From Bordetella sp. 02P26C-1 (GTDB lineage Bacteria > Pseudomonadota > Gammaproteobacteria > Burkholderiales > Burkholderiaceae_B): 64,000 nt of DNA. The position numbers were made by a program, and so were the translations under genes. This document shows positions 26,805 through 37,210 of this stretch, piece after piece. Every line of letters begins with the position of its first letter. The stretch's first letter is position 1. The notes under the pieces are model-generated. The model worked only from the letters and a program-made list of their open reading frames with translations, had not been told where the DNA came from and did no database searches. The stretch covers positions 1 to 64,000 of the forward strand of contig NZ_WSJB01000010.1 in NCBI RefSeq assembly GCF_009763255.1. Reading direction: 5' to 3'.

Positions 26805-27593
26805 TTATTCGCCAAACATCAGGGCGGTAAGCAAGAAGTCCAGACCCAGCACCGCCAGCGAGCCGACGACGACAGTGCGGGTGGTGGCGCGTGCGACGCC
26901 CTCGGGCGTGGCGCGCGCCTGCCAGCCCTGGTAGAGGGCCACCAGCGTGACGGCCACGCCAAACACAATGCTTTTCAGCACGCCGTTGGCCACATCGTTC
27001 CAGACGTCCACGCCGCTTTGCATTTGCGACCAGAAGGCGCCGGGGTCCACGCCAATGAGCAGCACGCCCACGACCCAGCCACCCAGAATGCCGACCATGG
27101 AAAACACGGCCGCCAGAATGGGCATCGCAATGACCCCACCCCAGAAACGCGGCACCAGCACGCGGCGCATCGGATCGACGGCCATCACTTCCATGGCCGA
27201 GAGCTGCTCACCCGCCTTCATCAAACCGATCTCGGCCGTGAGCGAGGTGCCTGCCCGCCCGGCAAACAGCAAAGCCGTGACCACCGGGCCCAGCTCGCGC
27301 ACCAGCGACAGCGCCACCAGCAAGCCCAGTGCCTCTTCCGAGCCGTAGCGATTCAGGGTGTAGTAGCCCTGCAATCCCAGCACGAAGCCGACAAACAGCC
27401 CCGACACCACGATAATCAGCAGGGAGTAATTGCCGATGAAATGCACTTGCTGCGACACCAGCCGCGGGCGTTTAAAGACGATTCCGCTGCGTATCAGCAG
27501 TTGAAAAAAGAAACGGGTAAAGACGCCGATGTCGCTGATGCGATGGCGCACCCAGCGGCCCAGCGCGCTGATCGCGGTAATCGGTCCGATCAT
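26805..27593 (-). CDS. mlaE: Lipid asymmetry ABC permease MlaE
   Basis: 262 aa from the ATG at 27591-27593, preceded by AAGAGGG and overlapping the mlaF TGA as ATGA; a GTG ten codons earlier is less likely. The permease has the family stretches FVLGLQGYYTLNRYGSEEALG, LVRELGPVVTALLFAGRAGT and EIGLMKAGEQLSAMEVMAVDP (coupling helix). It is the inner-membrane core of the MlaFEDB complex that moves phospholipids between the membranes. Confidence 0.95.
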   Translation of the reverse strand: MIGPITAISALGRWVRHRISDIGVFTRFFFQLLIRSGIVFKRPRLVSQQVHFIGNYSLLIIVVSGLFVGFVLGLQGYYTLNRYGSEEALGLLVALSLVRELGPVVTALLFAGRAGTSLTAEIGLMKAGEQLSAMEVMAVDPMRRVLVPRFWGGVIAMPILAAVFSMVGILGGWVVGVLLIGVDPGAFWSQMQSGVDVWNDVANGVLKSIVFGVAVTLVALYQGWQARATPEGVARATTRTVVVGSLAVLGLDFLLTALMFGE

Positions 27594-28426
27594 GATGCGC
27601 GGCCCTCTTGCTTGGCCAGCCACGCGCGAAAGGCCGGTGTTTCGGGATACTGAAACGCGACGGGCCCGTCGGGCTCGCCGCGCAGGAATTGCTGGACATA
27701 GGGATCGGAGGAGTCCCTCAGCGATTGCGGCGTGCCAGACATGACGAGTTCACCCTGGCCGACCAAATAGACGCGATCGGCAATGGCAAAGGATTCTTCC
27801 ACGTCGTGCGTAATCAGCACGGATGCGCAATGCAGCCGGTCGGACAGGTCGCGGATCAGGCGCGCCGTGATCCCTAGCGAAATCGGGTCCAAGCCTGCAA
27901 AGGGCTCGTCGTACAAAATCAATTCGGGTTCCAACACCACGGCGCGCGCCAGTGCCACGCGCCGGGCCATGCCGCCTGAAATTTCCGCCACGCGCAAATG
28001 CGCCGCGGCACGCAGGCCGACCGCATCGAGCTTTTCCAGCACGCGGGCGCGAATTTCCGCCTCAGCCATCTTCGTGTGTTCGCGCAGCGGGAACGCGACA
28101 TTTTCAAAGACGTTCAGGTCCGTAAACAGCGCGCCTTGCTGAAACAAGACCCCCATGCGCTGGCGCAAGGCCTGCAACTGGTCGCGATCGATTTGGCTCA
28201 AATCCGTCCCGAACACGTGCACACGGCCGCGCTGGGGGGGTAACTGTCCGGTCGCGGCCCGCAGCAACGTCGTTTTGCCCGAACCCGAACCACCCATCAC
28301 GGCCACCACCTGGCCCGGCTGAACCGTCATCGTGATGTCCCGCAATACCGTGAAGTCGCCATATCCCAGCGCCACGGCGTCTAGGGATAAAGCGGGTTCG
28401 GAACTGCTGGACGTATGAACGGACAT
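27590..28426 (-). CDS. mlaF: Lipid asymmetry ABC ATPase MlaF
   Basis: 278 aa from the ATG at 28424-28426 (MSVHTSSSSEPAL); the open frame continues to 28519 but those residues are not conserved. Walker A GGSGSGKTTLLRA, signature EISGGMARRVALARA, Walker B LILYDEPFAGLDP and switch LITHDVEES are intact. The C-terminal extension (about 25 residues, ending AWLAKQEGRAS) is the region that in E. coli docks onto the neighbouring MlaF. First gene of the mlaFEDAC run. Confidence 0.95.
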   Translation of the reverse strand: MSVHTSSSSEPALSLDAVALGYGDFTVLRDITMTVQPGQVVAVMGGSGSGKTTLLRAATGQLPPQRGRVHVFGTDLSQIDRDQLQALRQRMGVLFQQGALFTDLNVFENVAFPLREHTKMAEAEIRARVLEKLDAVGLRAAAHLRVAEISGGMARRVALARAVVLEPELILYDEPFAGLDPISLGITARLIRDLSDRLHCASVLITHDVEESFAIADRVYLVGQGELVMSGTPQSLRDSSDPYVQQFLRGEPDGPVAFQYPETPAFRAWLAKQEGRAS

Positions 28427-28515
28427 GGGCAATAGACGTAGGCCAGGACAAGCCAGCCGACAAAGGGGTGGACCATAGGGTAACTGCGCCGGGTCAAGCC
28501 AACAGTCAAACAGGC

Positions 28516-28552
28516 CCATCGCCCCGCCGCGTAGGTCGCGGCAGGGCGATGG
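28516..28552 (-). terminator. Long hairpin between the TctC gene and mlaF
   Basis: CCATCGCCC (28516-28524) with GGGCGATGG (28544-28552), continued after a single C/A mismatch by GCCGCG (28526-28531) with CGCGGC (28537-28542), closed by a 5-base loop. The 15-pair stem lies 55 bases past the TctC stop. The following T content is weak (CCTGTTTGACTG), so it is terminator-like rather than certain. Confidence 0.55.
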
Positions 28553-28606
28553 ACGTCGCCCATTGTAACTTGCCCTTGCGAGCGTGCCAGGGGGCGATTA
28601 TGCCGC

Positions 28607-29593
28607 TTACTGCAGAGTAATGTTGCCTTTCTTGATCACATCCGCCCACTTCTGGGTCTCGGCGGCGATGAACTTGCCGAAATCCTCGGGGCTGCCGCCG
28701 CCGGCCTGACTGCCGGTATCGGCGATGGCGCGCTGCACTTCCGCGTCTTGCAGGATCTTGTTCAGCTCCGTATTGAGCTTGGCGATGATGGGCTCGGGCG
28801 TGCCAGCCGGGGCCACAATGCCTTGCCAGTTATACGACTCGAATCCGGGCAGGCCGGCTTCGTCCATAGTCGGCACATCGGGCAAGACCTTCAAACGCTC
28901 TTTCGAGGTCACGGCGATCGGATGGACCTTCGTGCTCTGGATAGCCGGCAGCGCCGAATAGCCCATTTCGAACATCATCGCGATGTGGCCGCCCATCAGG
29001 TCAGCGGCTGCGGGGCTGCCGCCCTTGTAGGGCACGTGCACGATATCGATGTCGGCCTGTTCGCGGAACATTTCGCCAGACAGGTGGTGAGCCCCGCCCA
29101 CGCCGGAAGAGCCGAACGTCAGCTTGCCCGGTTCTTTTTTGGCCAGTTCGATCAGTTCTTTCAGGTTCTTCACCGGCAGAGAGTTGTTCACGCTCAATAC
29201 CAGCGGGCTGTTCTCGACCAGGATCACGGGTGCCAGATCTTTGTCGGCCTGGTAGGGGATCTTGTCCATCAGCGTCGGGTTCACGGCCATGGGCGCCAAG
29301 TTGCCCGCGCCAATGGTGTAGCCGTCCGGTGCGGCCTTGGCGATCAGGTTGGTGCCGATCACGCCGCCCGCGCCCGCCTTGTTTTCCACCACGACGGTCT
29401 GGTTGAGCGCGTCACCGAGCTTGCGCGCGATCAGTCGCATGCGCGTGTCGGCAAAGCCGCCCGGGGCGTAGGGAACGATGAAGGTAATCGGTTTGGAGGG
29501 CCAGTCGCCCACGTCTTGCGCGCGCGCGATCGAGGCGCTTGCCAAGGTGGTGATGGCTACAAGACCAGCCAAAAGGGGACGTAGGGATTTCAT
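28607..29593 (-). CDS. Bug/TctC-family periplasmic solute-binding protein
   Basis: 328 aa. The signal peptide is cut near IARAQD. The family motifs WPSKPITFIVPYAPGGFADTR and ENKAGAGGVIGTNL are clear, as are the later GGAHHLSGEMF and HVPYKGGSPAAADLMGGHI regions. It binds a carboxylate-type ligand, identity unknown. No TctA/B permease is adjacent. It stands alone between mlaF and gltD, with terminator-like hairpins on both sides, so it is probably monocistronic. It is only a distant paralogue of the TctC protein at 5496-6458. Confidence 0.9.
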   Translation of the reverse strand: MKSLRPLLAGLVAITTLASASIARAQDVGDWPSKPITFIVPYAPGGFADTRMRLIARKLGDALNQTVVVENKAGAGGVIGTNLIAKAAPDGYTIGAGNLAPMAVNPTLMDKIPYQADKDLAPVILVENSPLVLSVNNSLPVKNLKELIELAKKEPGKLTFGSSGVGGAHHLSGEMFREQADIDIVHVPYKGGSPAAADLMGGHIAMMFEMGYSALPAIQSTKVHPIAVTSKERLKVLPDVPTMDEAGLPGFESYNWQGIVAPAGTPEPIIAKLNTELNKILQDAEVQRAIADTGSQAGGGSPEDFGKFIAAETQKWADVIKKGNITLQ

Positions 29594-29661
29594 GCGCGTA
29601 CTCCTCGTTATTTGGTAATGCTAATGCGCGAGGCCGCTATTATGCCCTCTCCCCCGCGCGC

Positions 29662-29702
29662 TCAAAACAAAACGGCCAGTCCCTGGGTGGGAACTGGCCG
29701 TT
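29662..29702 (-). terminator. Intrinsic terminator of gltBD
   Basis: AACGGCCAGTCCC (29671-29683) pairs with GGGAACTGGCCGTT (29689-29702) with one bulged A. On the minus strand it is followed by TTTTGTTTTG (29663-29672, overlapping the stem foot). It lies 20 bases past the gltD stop and also isolates the TctC gene beyond. Confidence 0.85.
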
Positions 29703-29722
29703 GGACGCGTCTGCCTTGATCC

Positions 29723-31189
29723 TTATCGGGGCAGGTCGCTTTCACCCATCAAGTACTCATCGACCGAACGGGCACATTGGCGACCTTCGCGGATGGCCCA
29801 CACCACCAACGATTGACCCCGGCGCATATCGCCCGCGGCGAAGACCTTGTCCACGCTGGTGCGATAGTCGTCGGTGTTGGCGCGCACATTGCCGCGCGCG
29901 TCACGTTCCACGCCGAACGCATCCAGCACTTTTTGTACCGGCGAGACAAAGCCCATCGCCAGCAGCACCAGATCGGCCTTGATTTCGAATTCCGAGCCTT
30001 CGATCTCGCGCATCTTCATCTGGCCCGTGGCTTCGTCGGTGAACCACTCGACGCGCGCTCCGACTAGTTTCTCGACCTTGCCATTGCTGCCCACCAGCGC
30101 CTTGGTCGTCACCGCCCAGTCGCGCTCGCAGCCTTCTTCGTGCGAGGACGAGGTGCGCAGCTTCAGCGGCCAGTACGGCCACACCAGCGGTTTGTTCTCG
30201 CTTTCCGGAGGCTGCGGCATCAGTTCGAATTGCGTGACCGACAGCGCGCCATGGCGGTTGCTGGTGCCCACGCAGTCCGAGCCGGTATCGCCGCCACCGA
30301 TCACGACCACGTGCTTGCCCTTGGCCAGCGTCTGCTTGGTCAGGCGATCGCCCGCGACGGCTTTGTTCTGCTGACGCAGGAAATCCATCGCGAAATAAAC
30401 GCCATCGAGCTCGCGGCCCGGCACGGGCAGATCGCGTGGCGTTTCCGAGCCGCCCGTCATCACGACGGCGTCAAACTCTTCCAGCAGCGATTGCGGCGTG
30501 CGCACCGTCAAGCCATCAGCCACCGGATCATCCTGATTGCCGATGTAAGTCGACGGGGCGAACTCCACGCCCTCGGCTTCCATCTGGGCGATACGGCGAT
30601 CGATCTGCGACTTCTCCAGCTTGAAGTCAGGGATGCCGTAGCGCAGCAGTCCGCCGATACGGTCGCTCTTTTCAAACACCGTCACCGAGTGCCCCACGCG
30701 CGCCAGCTGCTGCGCACAAGCCAGCCCCGACGGGCCCGAGCCCACGACCGCGACTTTCTTGCCGGTCTTGCGAGCCGGCACCTGCGGCACGACCCAGCCT
30801 TCTTCCCAGGCCTTGTCGATGATGGCGTGCTCGATCGACTTGATGCCTACCGCGTCATTGTTGATATTCAGCGTGCAGGCGGCTTCACAGGGCGCCGGAC
30901 AGATGCGTCCGGTGAACTCCGGGAAGTTATTGGTCGAGTGCAGCGAGTCAATCGCGCGGCGCCAGTCCTGGTTGTAGACCAGATCATTCCAGTCAGGAAT
31001 GAGGTTGTTGACCGGGCATCCGTTATGACAGAACGGGATGCCGCAATCCATGCAGCGCGCGGCCTGAATCTTGGCCGAGCCATCGTCCAGGCGCATCACA
31101 AATTCGCGCCAGTTCTTCAGACGCTTTTGCGGTGCTTCAACGGCTTCGTGCAGCCGTTGATATTCCATAAAGCCCGTTATCTTTCCCAT
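29723..31189 (-). CDS. gltD: Glutamate synthase (NADPH) small subunit
   Basis: 488 aa from the ATG at 31187-31189 ([13 protein letters not shown]), with AAGGA upstream. The N-terminal iron-sulfur region has [22 protein letters not shown] and [14 protein letters not shown]-binding [17 protein letters not shown] and NADPH-binding [12 protein letters not shown] follow, and a second FAD motif [19 protein letters not shown] closes it. It passes electrons from NADPH to GltB to make glutamate from glutamine and 2-oxoglutarate. It follows gltB by 17 bases. Confidence 0.97.
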   Translation of the reverse strand: MGKITGFMEYQRLHEAVEAPQKRLKNWREFVMRLDDGSAKIQAARCMDCGIPFCHNGCPVNNLIPDWNDLVYNQDWRRAIDSLHSTNNFPEFTGRICPAPCEAACTLNINNDAVGIKSIEHAIIDKAWEEGWVVPQVPARKTGKKVAVVGSGPSGLACAQQLARVGHSVTVFEKSDRIGGLLRYGIPDFKLEKSQIDRRIAQMEAEGVEFAPSTYIGNQDDPVADGLTVRTPQSLLEEFDAVVMTGGSETPRDLPVPGRELDGVYFAMDFLRQQNKAVAGDRLTKQTLAKGKHVVVIGGGDTGSDCVGTSNRHGALSVTQFELMPQPPESENKPLVWPYWPLKLRTSSSHEEGCERDWAVTTKALVGSNGKVEKLVGARVEWFTDEATGQMKMREIEGSEFEIKADLVLLAMGFVSPVQKVLDAFGVERDARGNVRANTDDYRTSVDKVFAAGDMRRGQSLVVWAIREGRQCARSVDEYLMGESDLPR

Positions 31190-31206
31190 GGTTAATCCTT
31201 CGGCCC

Positions 31207-34200
31207 TTATGCAGCCAATTGTTCGGGGTTGGCTGCACGCCACATTTCGCCCAGAGCGCGACGGTATTCCGTCGGCATCACTTTGATGAACTTGCCGCGC
31301 GCGGCTTGCCAGTCGCCCAGAATCTCGCGGGCGCGGAAGCTGCCGGTGTAGCGGAAATGGTCCTCGATCAGCTTGCGCAGGATCGCTTCGTCGGTCGCGC
31401 GTTCGCCACCGCGTTGCGCGCTATGCCAGCCGGAACGATCGTCTGCCGACTCTTGCTCTTCGTGCGACAGCACGGGTTCGAGTTCCACCATTGCCAGGTT
31501 GCAGCGATGCTTGAAGCTGCGATCCGGATCCCATACATAGGCCACACCGCCCGACATACCGGCAGCAAAGTTGCGGCCCGTGTCGCCCAGCACCACCACC
31601 GTGCCGCCGGTCATGTATTCGCAGCCGTGATCACCCGTGCCTTCCACCACCGTGGCGGCACCCGAGTTACGCACCGCGAAACGCTCGCCGGCCACGCCGT
31701 TAAAGAACGCCTCGCCAGACAGCGCGCCGTACAGCACCGTGTTGCCCACGATGATGTGGTCGGGGCCAAAGCCGCGGAAGTCGTTGGGCGAACGCACGAT
31801 GATGCGGCCGCCCGACAAGCCTTTACCCACGTAGTCGTTACCCTCGCCCACCAGATCCAGCGTGATGCCGTGCGCGAGGAACGCGCCAAAGCTTTGACCG
31901 GCGGTGCCGTTGCACTGGATATGGATCGTGTCGTCCGGCAGACCTTCGTGACCGTAACGCGATGCCACCGCGCCCGACAGCATGGCGCCAATGGTGCGGT
32001 TGCGGTTACGCACGGGCGTGATGAACGAGACTTTCTCGCCACGTTCCAGCGCGGGCTTGCTGCGCTCGATCAACAAGTGATCCAGCGCGTGTTCGAGACC
32101 ATGATCCTGGATCTCGGTATGACGCTTCTCGGTGTCGATCTGCGGCTGATGGAACACGCGGCTGAAATCCAGACCTTGCGCTTTCCAGTGTTCGATGCCA
32201 GCACGCGTATCGAGCAGATCGGCGCGACCCACCAGTTCGTCGAACTTGCGAATTCCCAGCTGAGCCATGATTTCGCGCACTTCTTCAGCGATAAAGAAGA
32301 AGAAGTTCACCACATGCTCGGGCTTGCCCTGGAACTTGCGACGCAGCACCGGATCTTGCGTGGCCACGCCCACCGGGCAGGTGTTCAGATGGCACTTGCG
32401 CATCATGATGCAGCCTTCGACGACCAGCGGCGCGGTCGCGAAGCCGAACTCATCGGCGCCCAGCAATGCGGCGATCACCACATCGCGGCCGGTCTTCATC
32501 TGACCGTCGGCCTGCACACGAATACGGCTGCGCAGGCGGTTGAGCACCAGCGTTTGCTGCGTTTCGGCCAGGCCCAGTTCCCAAGGCGTACCCACGTGCT
32601 TGATCGAGGACACGGGCGATGCACCAGTGCCGCCGTCATGACCGGCGATCACGACGTGATCGGCCTTGGCCTTGGCGACACCTGCCGCCACGGTACCCAC
32701 GCCGACTTCGGACACCAGCTTGACCGAAATCGAGGCACGGTTATTGACGTTCTTCAGATCGTGAATCAGCTGAGCCAAGTCTTCGATCGAGTAGATGTCG
32801 TGGTGCGGCGGGGGCGAGATCAGACCCACGCCCGGCACGGAATAACGCAGCTTGGCGATGTAGTCGGTGACCTTGTGGCCCGGCAGCTGACCGCCTTCGC
32901 CGGGCTTGGCGCCTTGCGCCATCTTGATCTGGATCTGATCGGCGCTGCTCAGGTATTCGGCCGAGACGCCAAAGCGACCCGAGGCCACCTGCTTGATGCG
33001 CGAACGCAGCGAGTCGCCGGCCTTCAGCGGCACATCGGCTTCAATACGATCACCGCCCAAGATCGAGGCCAGCGTATCGCCGTCCTTGACGTTGCTCTTG
33101 CCTTCGCGCAGTTCGGCGCGGTAGCGCAGTTCGTCTTCGCCGCCTTCGCCGGTATTCGACTTGCCGCCGATGCGGTTCATCGCCACGGCCAATACCGAGT
33201 GCGCCTCGGTCGAGATCGACCCCAGCGACATCGCGCCGGTCGCAAAACGCTTGACGATTTCCTTGGCCGGTTCGACCTCATCCAGCGGAATCGCGCGCGT
33301 CGGATCGAAGCGGAACGAGAACAGACCGCGCAGCGTCATGTGGCGACGCGTCTGATCGTTGATGATCTGCGCGTACTCCTTGTACGTGCGATAGTTGTTG
33401 GCGCGCGAAGCATGCTGCAGCTTGGCGATGGAATCGGGCGTCCACATATGCTCTTCGCCACGCACACGGTAGGCGTAGTCGCCACCGGCATCCAGATCGT
33501 TGGCCAGCACCGGGTCGGCGCTGAAGGCCGCGCGATGCTGACGCAAGGCTTCTTCGGCGACTTCGAAAATGCCGATGCCTTCGATGGTCGATGCCGTACC
33601 GGTGAAGTACTGATCAACCAGATTGCGTTGCAGACCCACGGCTTCGAAAATCTGCGCGCCGGTGTAGGACATGTAGGTCGAGATGCCCATCTTGGACATG
33701 ACCTTGTTCAAGCCCTTGCCCACCGCCTTGATGTAGTTCTTGACCGCCTTTTCCGGATCGGCCAGGCGACCCAGCGATTCCAACGCCAGGTAGGGGTGGA
33801 TGGCTTCCGCGCCATAACCGCCCAGCAACGCGAAATGGTGCACTTCGCGTGCCGAACCGGTTTCCACCACCAGGCCCGTCGCGGTGCGCAGACCGGTACG
33901 GATCAGGTGTTGATGCACGGCGGAGGTCGCCAGCAGTGCTGGGATCGCCACGCGTTCGCTATCGACCAGACGATCGGACACGATCAGGATGTTGTAGCCG
34001 CTTTGCACCGCATCCACGGCACGCGCGCACAGCGCTGCCACGCGGGCTTCGATGCCTTCGGCACCCCAAGCCACCGGATACGTGATGTCCAGTTCATAGC
34101 TGCGGAATTTCTTGCCCGTGACCTGCTCGATGTCACGGATCTGCGCCATCGCGGCGAAATCCAGCACCGGCTGAGACACTTCCAGACGCAGCGGGGGGTT

Positions 34201-35943
34201 GACGTTGTTGATGTCCAGCAGGTTCGGCTTCGGACCGATAAAGGACACCAGCGACATCACCATCTGTTCGCGGATCGGATCGATCGGCGGGTTGGTGACT
34301 TGCGCGAACAACTGACGGAAATAGTTATAGAAAGGCTTGGCGCGGTTCGACAGCACCGCCAGCGGCGCATCGTTACCCATCGAGCCGACCACTTCCTCGC
34401 CGAGGGTGGCCATCGGTTCGAGGATGAACTTGTAGTCTTCCTGAGTCCAGCCAAACGCCTGCTGGCGATCCAGCAACGACACCGACGACTCGGGCGCCTG
34501 GGCGGCCTGACGCGGCGCGGGCAGCGATTCCAGCTTCAGTTGCAGGCGTTGAATCCACTGACGGTACGGGCGGCTGTTGGCCAGCTGCAGCTTGATCTCC
34601 GTATCGTCGATGATGCGGCCTTGCTCCAGATCGATCAGGAACATCTTGCCCGGCTGCAGACGCCATTTCTTGACGATGCGGTGCTCGGGGATGGGCAGCG
34701 TGCCGGCTTCGGACGCCATGATGACCATGTCGTCGTCCGTAATCAGATAGCGCGCGGGACGCAGGCCGTTGCGGTCCAGCGTGGCGCCGATCTGACGGCC
34801 ATCGGTAAAGGCCACGGCGGCCGGGCCGTCCCACGGCTCCATCATCGCGGCGTGGTATTCGTAGAACGCGCGGCGGCTCGCGTCCATCTGCGTGTTTTGC
34901 TCCCAGGCTTCCGGGATCATCATCATCATCGCGTGCGACAGCGGATAGCCGGAGTTCACCAGCAGTTCCAGGCAGTTGTCGAACGTGGCCGTATCCGATT
35001 GGCCTTCGTAGACAATGGGGTACAGCTTTTTCAGGTCGTCGCCCAACACGGCCGACTGCATCATGCCTTCGCGCGCGCGCAGCCAGTTGAAGTTGCCCTT
35101 GACCGTATTGATTTCGCCATTGTGGGCGATCATGCGATACGGGTGAGCCAGCGGCCAGGCCGGGAACGTGTTGGTCGAGAAGCGTTGGTGCACCAGCGCC
35201 AGCGCCGATACCGCGCGCGGGTCGGCCAGATCGCGGTAGTAGCGGCCGACCTGGTCAGCCAGCAGCAGGCCCTTATAGACCACCGTGCGCACCGATGCCG
35301 ACGGTACGAAATATTCCTTGCCGTGCGCCAGGCGCATGCCTTGGATGGCGTGGCTGGCCGTCTTGCGGATCACGTACAGCTTGCGTTCCAGCGCATCCGG
35401 CACCATGACGTCGGCGCCGCGGCCGATGAACAGCTGACGGATCACCGGCTCGACCGAGCGCACGGTGGGCGACATGGGCATCTCGACATCCACCGGCACA
35501 TCGCGCCAGCCCAGTACGGTCTGACCTTCGGCACGGACCGCGCGTTCCAGTTCTTGCTCGCATGCCAGACGCGAGGCGGTTTCCTTGGGCAGGAAGACCA
35601 TGGCCACGCCGTACTCGCCCGGAGGCGGCAGCGTGATGCCGCGCTGGCTCATGTCGTCGCGATAGAGCGCATCGGGGATCTGAATCAGAATGCCCGCGCC
35701 ATCGCCCATCAACTTGTCAGCGCCCACGGCACCCCGGTGATCCAGGTTCTCCAGGATCTTCAGACCTTGCTGGATGATCGCGTGGCTCTTGCGCCCCTTG
35801 ATATGCGCGACAAAACCGACACCACAGGCGTCATGCTCATTCTTGGGGTTGTAAAGGCCTTGGGCAGGCGGCAGACCGATGCGGGTCGCATCGATAGGCG
35901 TCGCTTCGGGGCGACAGGAAGAGTTTTTTGAAGTCAATGACAT
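31207..35943 (-). CDS. gltB: Glutamate synthase (NADPH) large subunit
   Basis: 1578 aa from the ATG at 35941-35943. The N-terminal class II amidotransferase begins after a 36-residue leader at [16 protein letters not shown], with the Cys exposed by propeptide cleavage. The central FMN barrel includes [15 protein letters not shown] and [11 protein letters not shown]; the 3Fe-4S cluster Cys are in [16 protein letters not shown]. The C-terminal GXGXG beta-helix domain is complete. Ammonia tunnels from the glutaminase to the synthase site. Upstream are two TTGC/GCAA palindromes that may bind a regulator. Confidence 0.97.
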   Translation of the reverse strand: MSLTSKNSSCRPEATPIDATRIGLPPAQGLYNPKNEHDACGVGFVAHIKGRKSHAIIQQGLKILENLDHRGAVGADKLMGDGAGILIQIPDALYRDDMSQRGITLPPPGEYGVAMVFLPKETASRLACEQELERAVRAEGQTVLGWRDVPVDVEMPMSPTVRSVEPVIRQLFIGRGADVMVPDALERKLYVIRKTASHAIQGMRLAHGKEYFVPSASVRTVVYKGLLLADQVGRYYRDLADPRAVSALALVHQRFSTNTFPAWPLAHPYRMIAHNGEINTVKGNFNWLRAREGMMQSAVLGDDLKKLYPIVYEGQSDTATFDNCLELLVNSGYPLSHAMMMMIPEAWEQNTQMDASRRAFYEYHAAMMEPWDGPAAVAFTDGRQIGATLDRNGLRPARYLITDDDMVIMASEAGTLPIPEHRIVKKWRLQPGKMFLIDLEQGRIIDDTEIKLQLANSRPYRQWIQRLQLKLESLPAPRQAAQAPESSVSLLDRQQAFGWTQEDYKFILEPMATLGEEVVGSMGNDAPLAVLSNRAKPFYNYFRQLFAQVTNPPIDPIREQMVMSLVSFIGPKPNLLDINNVNPPLRLEVSQPVLDFAAMAQIRDIEQVTGKKFRSYELDITYPVAWGAEGIEARVAALCARAVDAVQSGYNILIVSDRLVDSERVAIPALLATSAVHQHLIRTGLRTATGLVVETGSAREVHHFALLGGYGAEAIHPYLALESLGRLADPEKAVKNYIKAVGKGLNKVMSKMGISTYMSYTGAQIFEAVGLQRNLVDQYFTGTASTIEGIGIFEVAEEALRQHRAAFSADPVLANDLDAGGDYAYRVRGEEHMWTPDSIAKLQHASRANNYRTYKEYAQIINDQTRRHMTLRGLFSFRFDPTRAIPLDEVEPAKEIVKRFATGAMSLGSISTEAHSVLAVAMNRIGGKSNTGEGGEDELRYRAELREGKSNVKDGDTLASILGGDRIEADVPLKAGDSLRSRIKQVASGRFGVSAEYLSSADQIQIKMAQGAKPGEGGQLPGHKVTDYIAKLRYSVPGVGLISPPPHHDIYSIEDLAQLIHDLKNVNNRASISVKLVSEVGVGTVAAGVAKAKADHVVIAGHDGGTGASPVSSIKHVGTPWELGLAETQQTLVLNRLRSRIRVQADGQMKTGRDVVIAALLGADEFGFATAPLVVEGCIMMRKCHLNTCPVGVATQDPVLRRKFQGKPEHVVNFFFFIAEEVREIMAQLGIRKFDELVGRADLLDTRAGIEHWKAQGLDFSRVFHQPQIDTEKRHTEIQDHGLEHALDHLLIERSKPALERGEKVSFITPVRNRNRTIGAMLSGAVASRYGHEGLPDDTIHIQCNGTAGQSFGAFLAHGITLDLVGEGNDYVGKGLSGGRIIVRSPNDFRGFGPDHIIVGNTVLYGALSGEAFFNGVAGERFAVRNSGAATVVEGTGDHGCEYMTGGTVVVLGDTGRNFAAGMSGGVAYVWDPDRSFKHRCNLAMVELEPVLSHEEQESADDRSGWHSAQRGGERATDEAILRKLIEDHFRYTGSFRAREILGDWQAARGKFIKVMPTEYRRALGEMWRAANPEQLAA

Positions 35944-36317
35944 AGCGCGCTCCGCAGTGGGTCTGCGTGGGATGTTGCAGTGCAAGGTCCCGACGATACT
36001 GCGCTATGGCGTTGCGTGCAACTAAAATTTGATGGTATGTCCCTTATTTATATAGTTCATTAAAGTGCTAAATAAAATTAGGGGCATATAAAAACTATCT
36101 ATAAATCAAGTGCTTGTAAAAGCTGGATTATCCACAGGGTAGAGACAGGCGTCGTGTTTGCACAGAAATAGTACAATGCGTCCCCGTTTTAATTTGGTGA
36201 TTTTCAACAGATCGGCTGGCAGACACGGCTCTGGCGACATCGGTGCTGCACTGCACGTTCGCGCAGACACTAGCCCCGGCCTTCCACGGGAGACCGGAAA
36301 ATTGTCAAAGTGAGCAG
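35944..36317. other. 374-bp AT-rich intergenic region upstream of gltB
   Basis: No gene is supported here. Seen: two related palindromes TTGCA-G-TGCAA (35975-35985) and GTTGC-GT-GCAAC (36011-36022) just upstream of the gltB start; an A/T-rich block (36030-36125) with a -10-like TATAAA on the minus strand that may hold the gltB promoter; and one perfect DnaA-box 9-mer TTATCCACA (36128-36136). The rest to 36317, beyond the RAYT-like gene's 3' end, shows no strong structure. Confidence 0.5.
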
Positions 36318-37031
36318 CTATTGCGCCGCGTCTACCGGCTTCTTACGGGGTCTGCCACGCTGCCCGGGAGATACGCGCCGGCTGGCTGTATGGGCGAGGT
36401 TGGCGATGAACTCAGGGCCGCCGAGCGCCCATTGGCCCATCACGGCCTGGTCGATCCGCTGGCTTTGCTCGCGCGACAGTCCGTCATGCAGCCGGCGACG
36501 GTAATTTGCTTGTCGGTCAAACGGTGTATTGCCGCAAGCCCAGTAATCCGCGTGGTCCGACTGCCACTGCGTCGCAGGTGTCGCCGCCAACGTGTGGCCG
36601 GTGTGGTTACCGGCGGAAGACCAGGGCCAGGCCTCGGCATCTGGCGAGGCGCCGCTACGTACCGGGTAGGTTTCCAGCCATACCAGCGCGGGCAATACCC
36701 ACACGCCGGGCTCCAGCAATGCGGATCGGTAGCGTCCCGCAAACACACGACCGCTGCGCAAGCGCGCCGCCAGATTCCGCCCCAGCGTCTGCATCAGACG
36801 CGGCAGGCCTTCCTCGTCCGTGGGGGTTGCCAGCAGCAGGATACGGTCGATCGCCAGCACCCACCCATGAACGGCGACTCGATGGCGTTGCGCGGCTTCT
36901 CCCAGCCAGGTGGCCAGTTGGTTCAATACCTCCTGCGGCGTCGGCTGCGAGGGCGTCGCCAGAGGGTGCACAAAATTCGCCTGAATCAGCTGGGGTAGGC
37001 CGGGGGCGTACAAACGGGGCAGTCGAGCCAT
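36318..37031 (-). CDS. RAYT-like Y1-transposase-derived protein, catalytic residues lost
   Basis: 237 aa. The fold is recognisable as REP-associated tyrosine transposase: MARLPRLYAPGLPQLI at the start, HGWVLAIDRILLLATP in place of the Y1 core strand, RSGRVFAGRYRSALLE, and a late WPWSS motif. The HUH motif (normally PNHVHLL) reads IDRILL, so both metal-binding His are gone (Asp62, Ile64). The Tyr-bearing helix reads GRNLAARLR without Tyr. The tail is basic (GQRGRPRKK, an AT-hook-like RGRP). It cannot be an active HUH nuclease by this reading; it may be domesticated as a nucleic-acid-binding protein. It is intact in length with no frameshift. Confidence 0.7.
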   Translation of the reverse strand: MARLPRLYAPGLPQLIQANFVHPLATPSQPTPQEVLNQLATWLGEAAQRHRVAVHGWVLAIDRILLLATPTDEEGLPRLMQTLGRNLAARLRSGRVFAGRYRSALLEPGVWVLPALVWLETYPVRSGASPDAEAWPWSSAGNHTGHTLAATPATQWQSDHADYWACGNTPFDRQANYRRRLHDGLSREQSQRIDQAVMGQWALGGPEFIANLAHTASRRVSPGQRGRPRKKPVDAAQ

Positions 37032-37065
37032 AGCATGATAGGGCCGCGAAGCCGGACAGAACGGT

Positions 37066-37122
37066 GGTGTAGATCACTATATATAAATAGTGCCACACCC
37101 GTCGAGAGGCAATATCGACGGG
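37066..37122. repeat. Two adjacent imperfect palindromes between the RAYT-like gene and the esterase
   Basis: First hairpin: GGTGT (37066-37070) with ACACC (37095-37099) enclosing CACTAT-ATATAA-ATAGTG (37075-37092). Second: CCCGTCGA (37098-37105) with TCGACGGG (37115-37122) over nine bases. A 12-base direct repeat CGGGCGTCACGC occurs at 37119-37130 and 37174-37185. They may be operators for the divergent genes or REP-like elements linked to the transposase relative; copy number elsewhere is unknown. Confidence 0.5.
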
Positions 37123-37210
37123 CGTCACGCGGCACCGCGGGCGGGCGCCCGACCCGACCGCGCGGGTTAAGATCGGGCGTCACGCAACCAGTCATATAGG
37201 TTCACACGCC

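Noticed and set aside
31219-35931. A 1570-codon open frame on the plus strand, antisense to nearly all of gltB
   Set aside because: It mirrors gltB codon by codon in a high-GC gene, has His/Arg/Asp-rich composition without domains, and has no ribosome site. It is an antisense shadow of strong codon bias.
36128-36136. Perfect DnaA-box 9-mer TTATCCACA in an AT-rich region
   Set aside because: Only one box was seen, with no 13-mer repeats, dnaA, dnaN or gidA genes nearby. A chance or regulatory match, not an origin.
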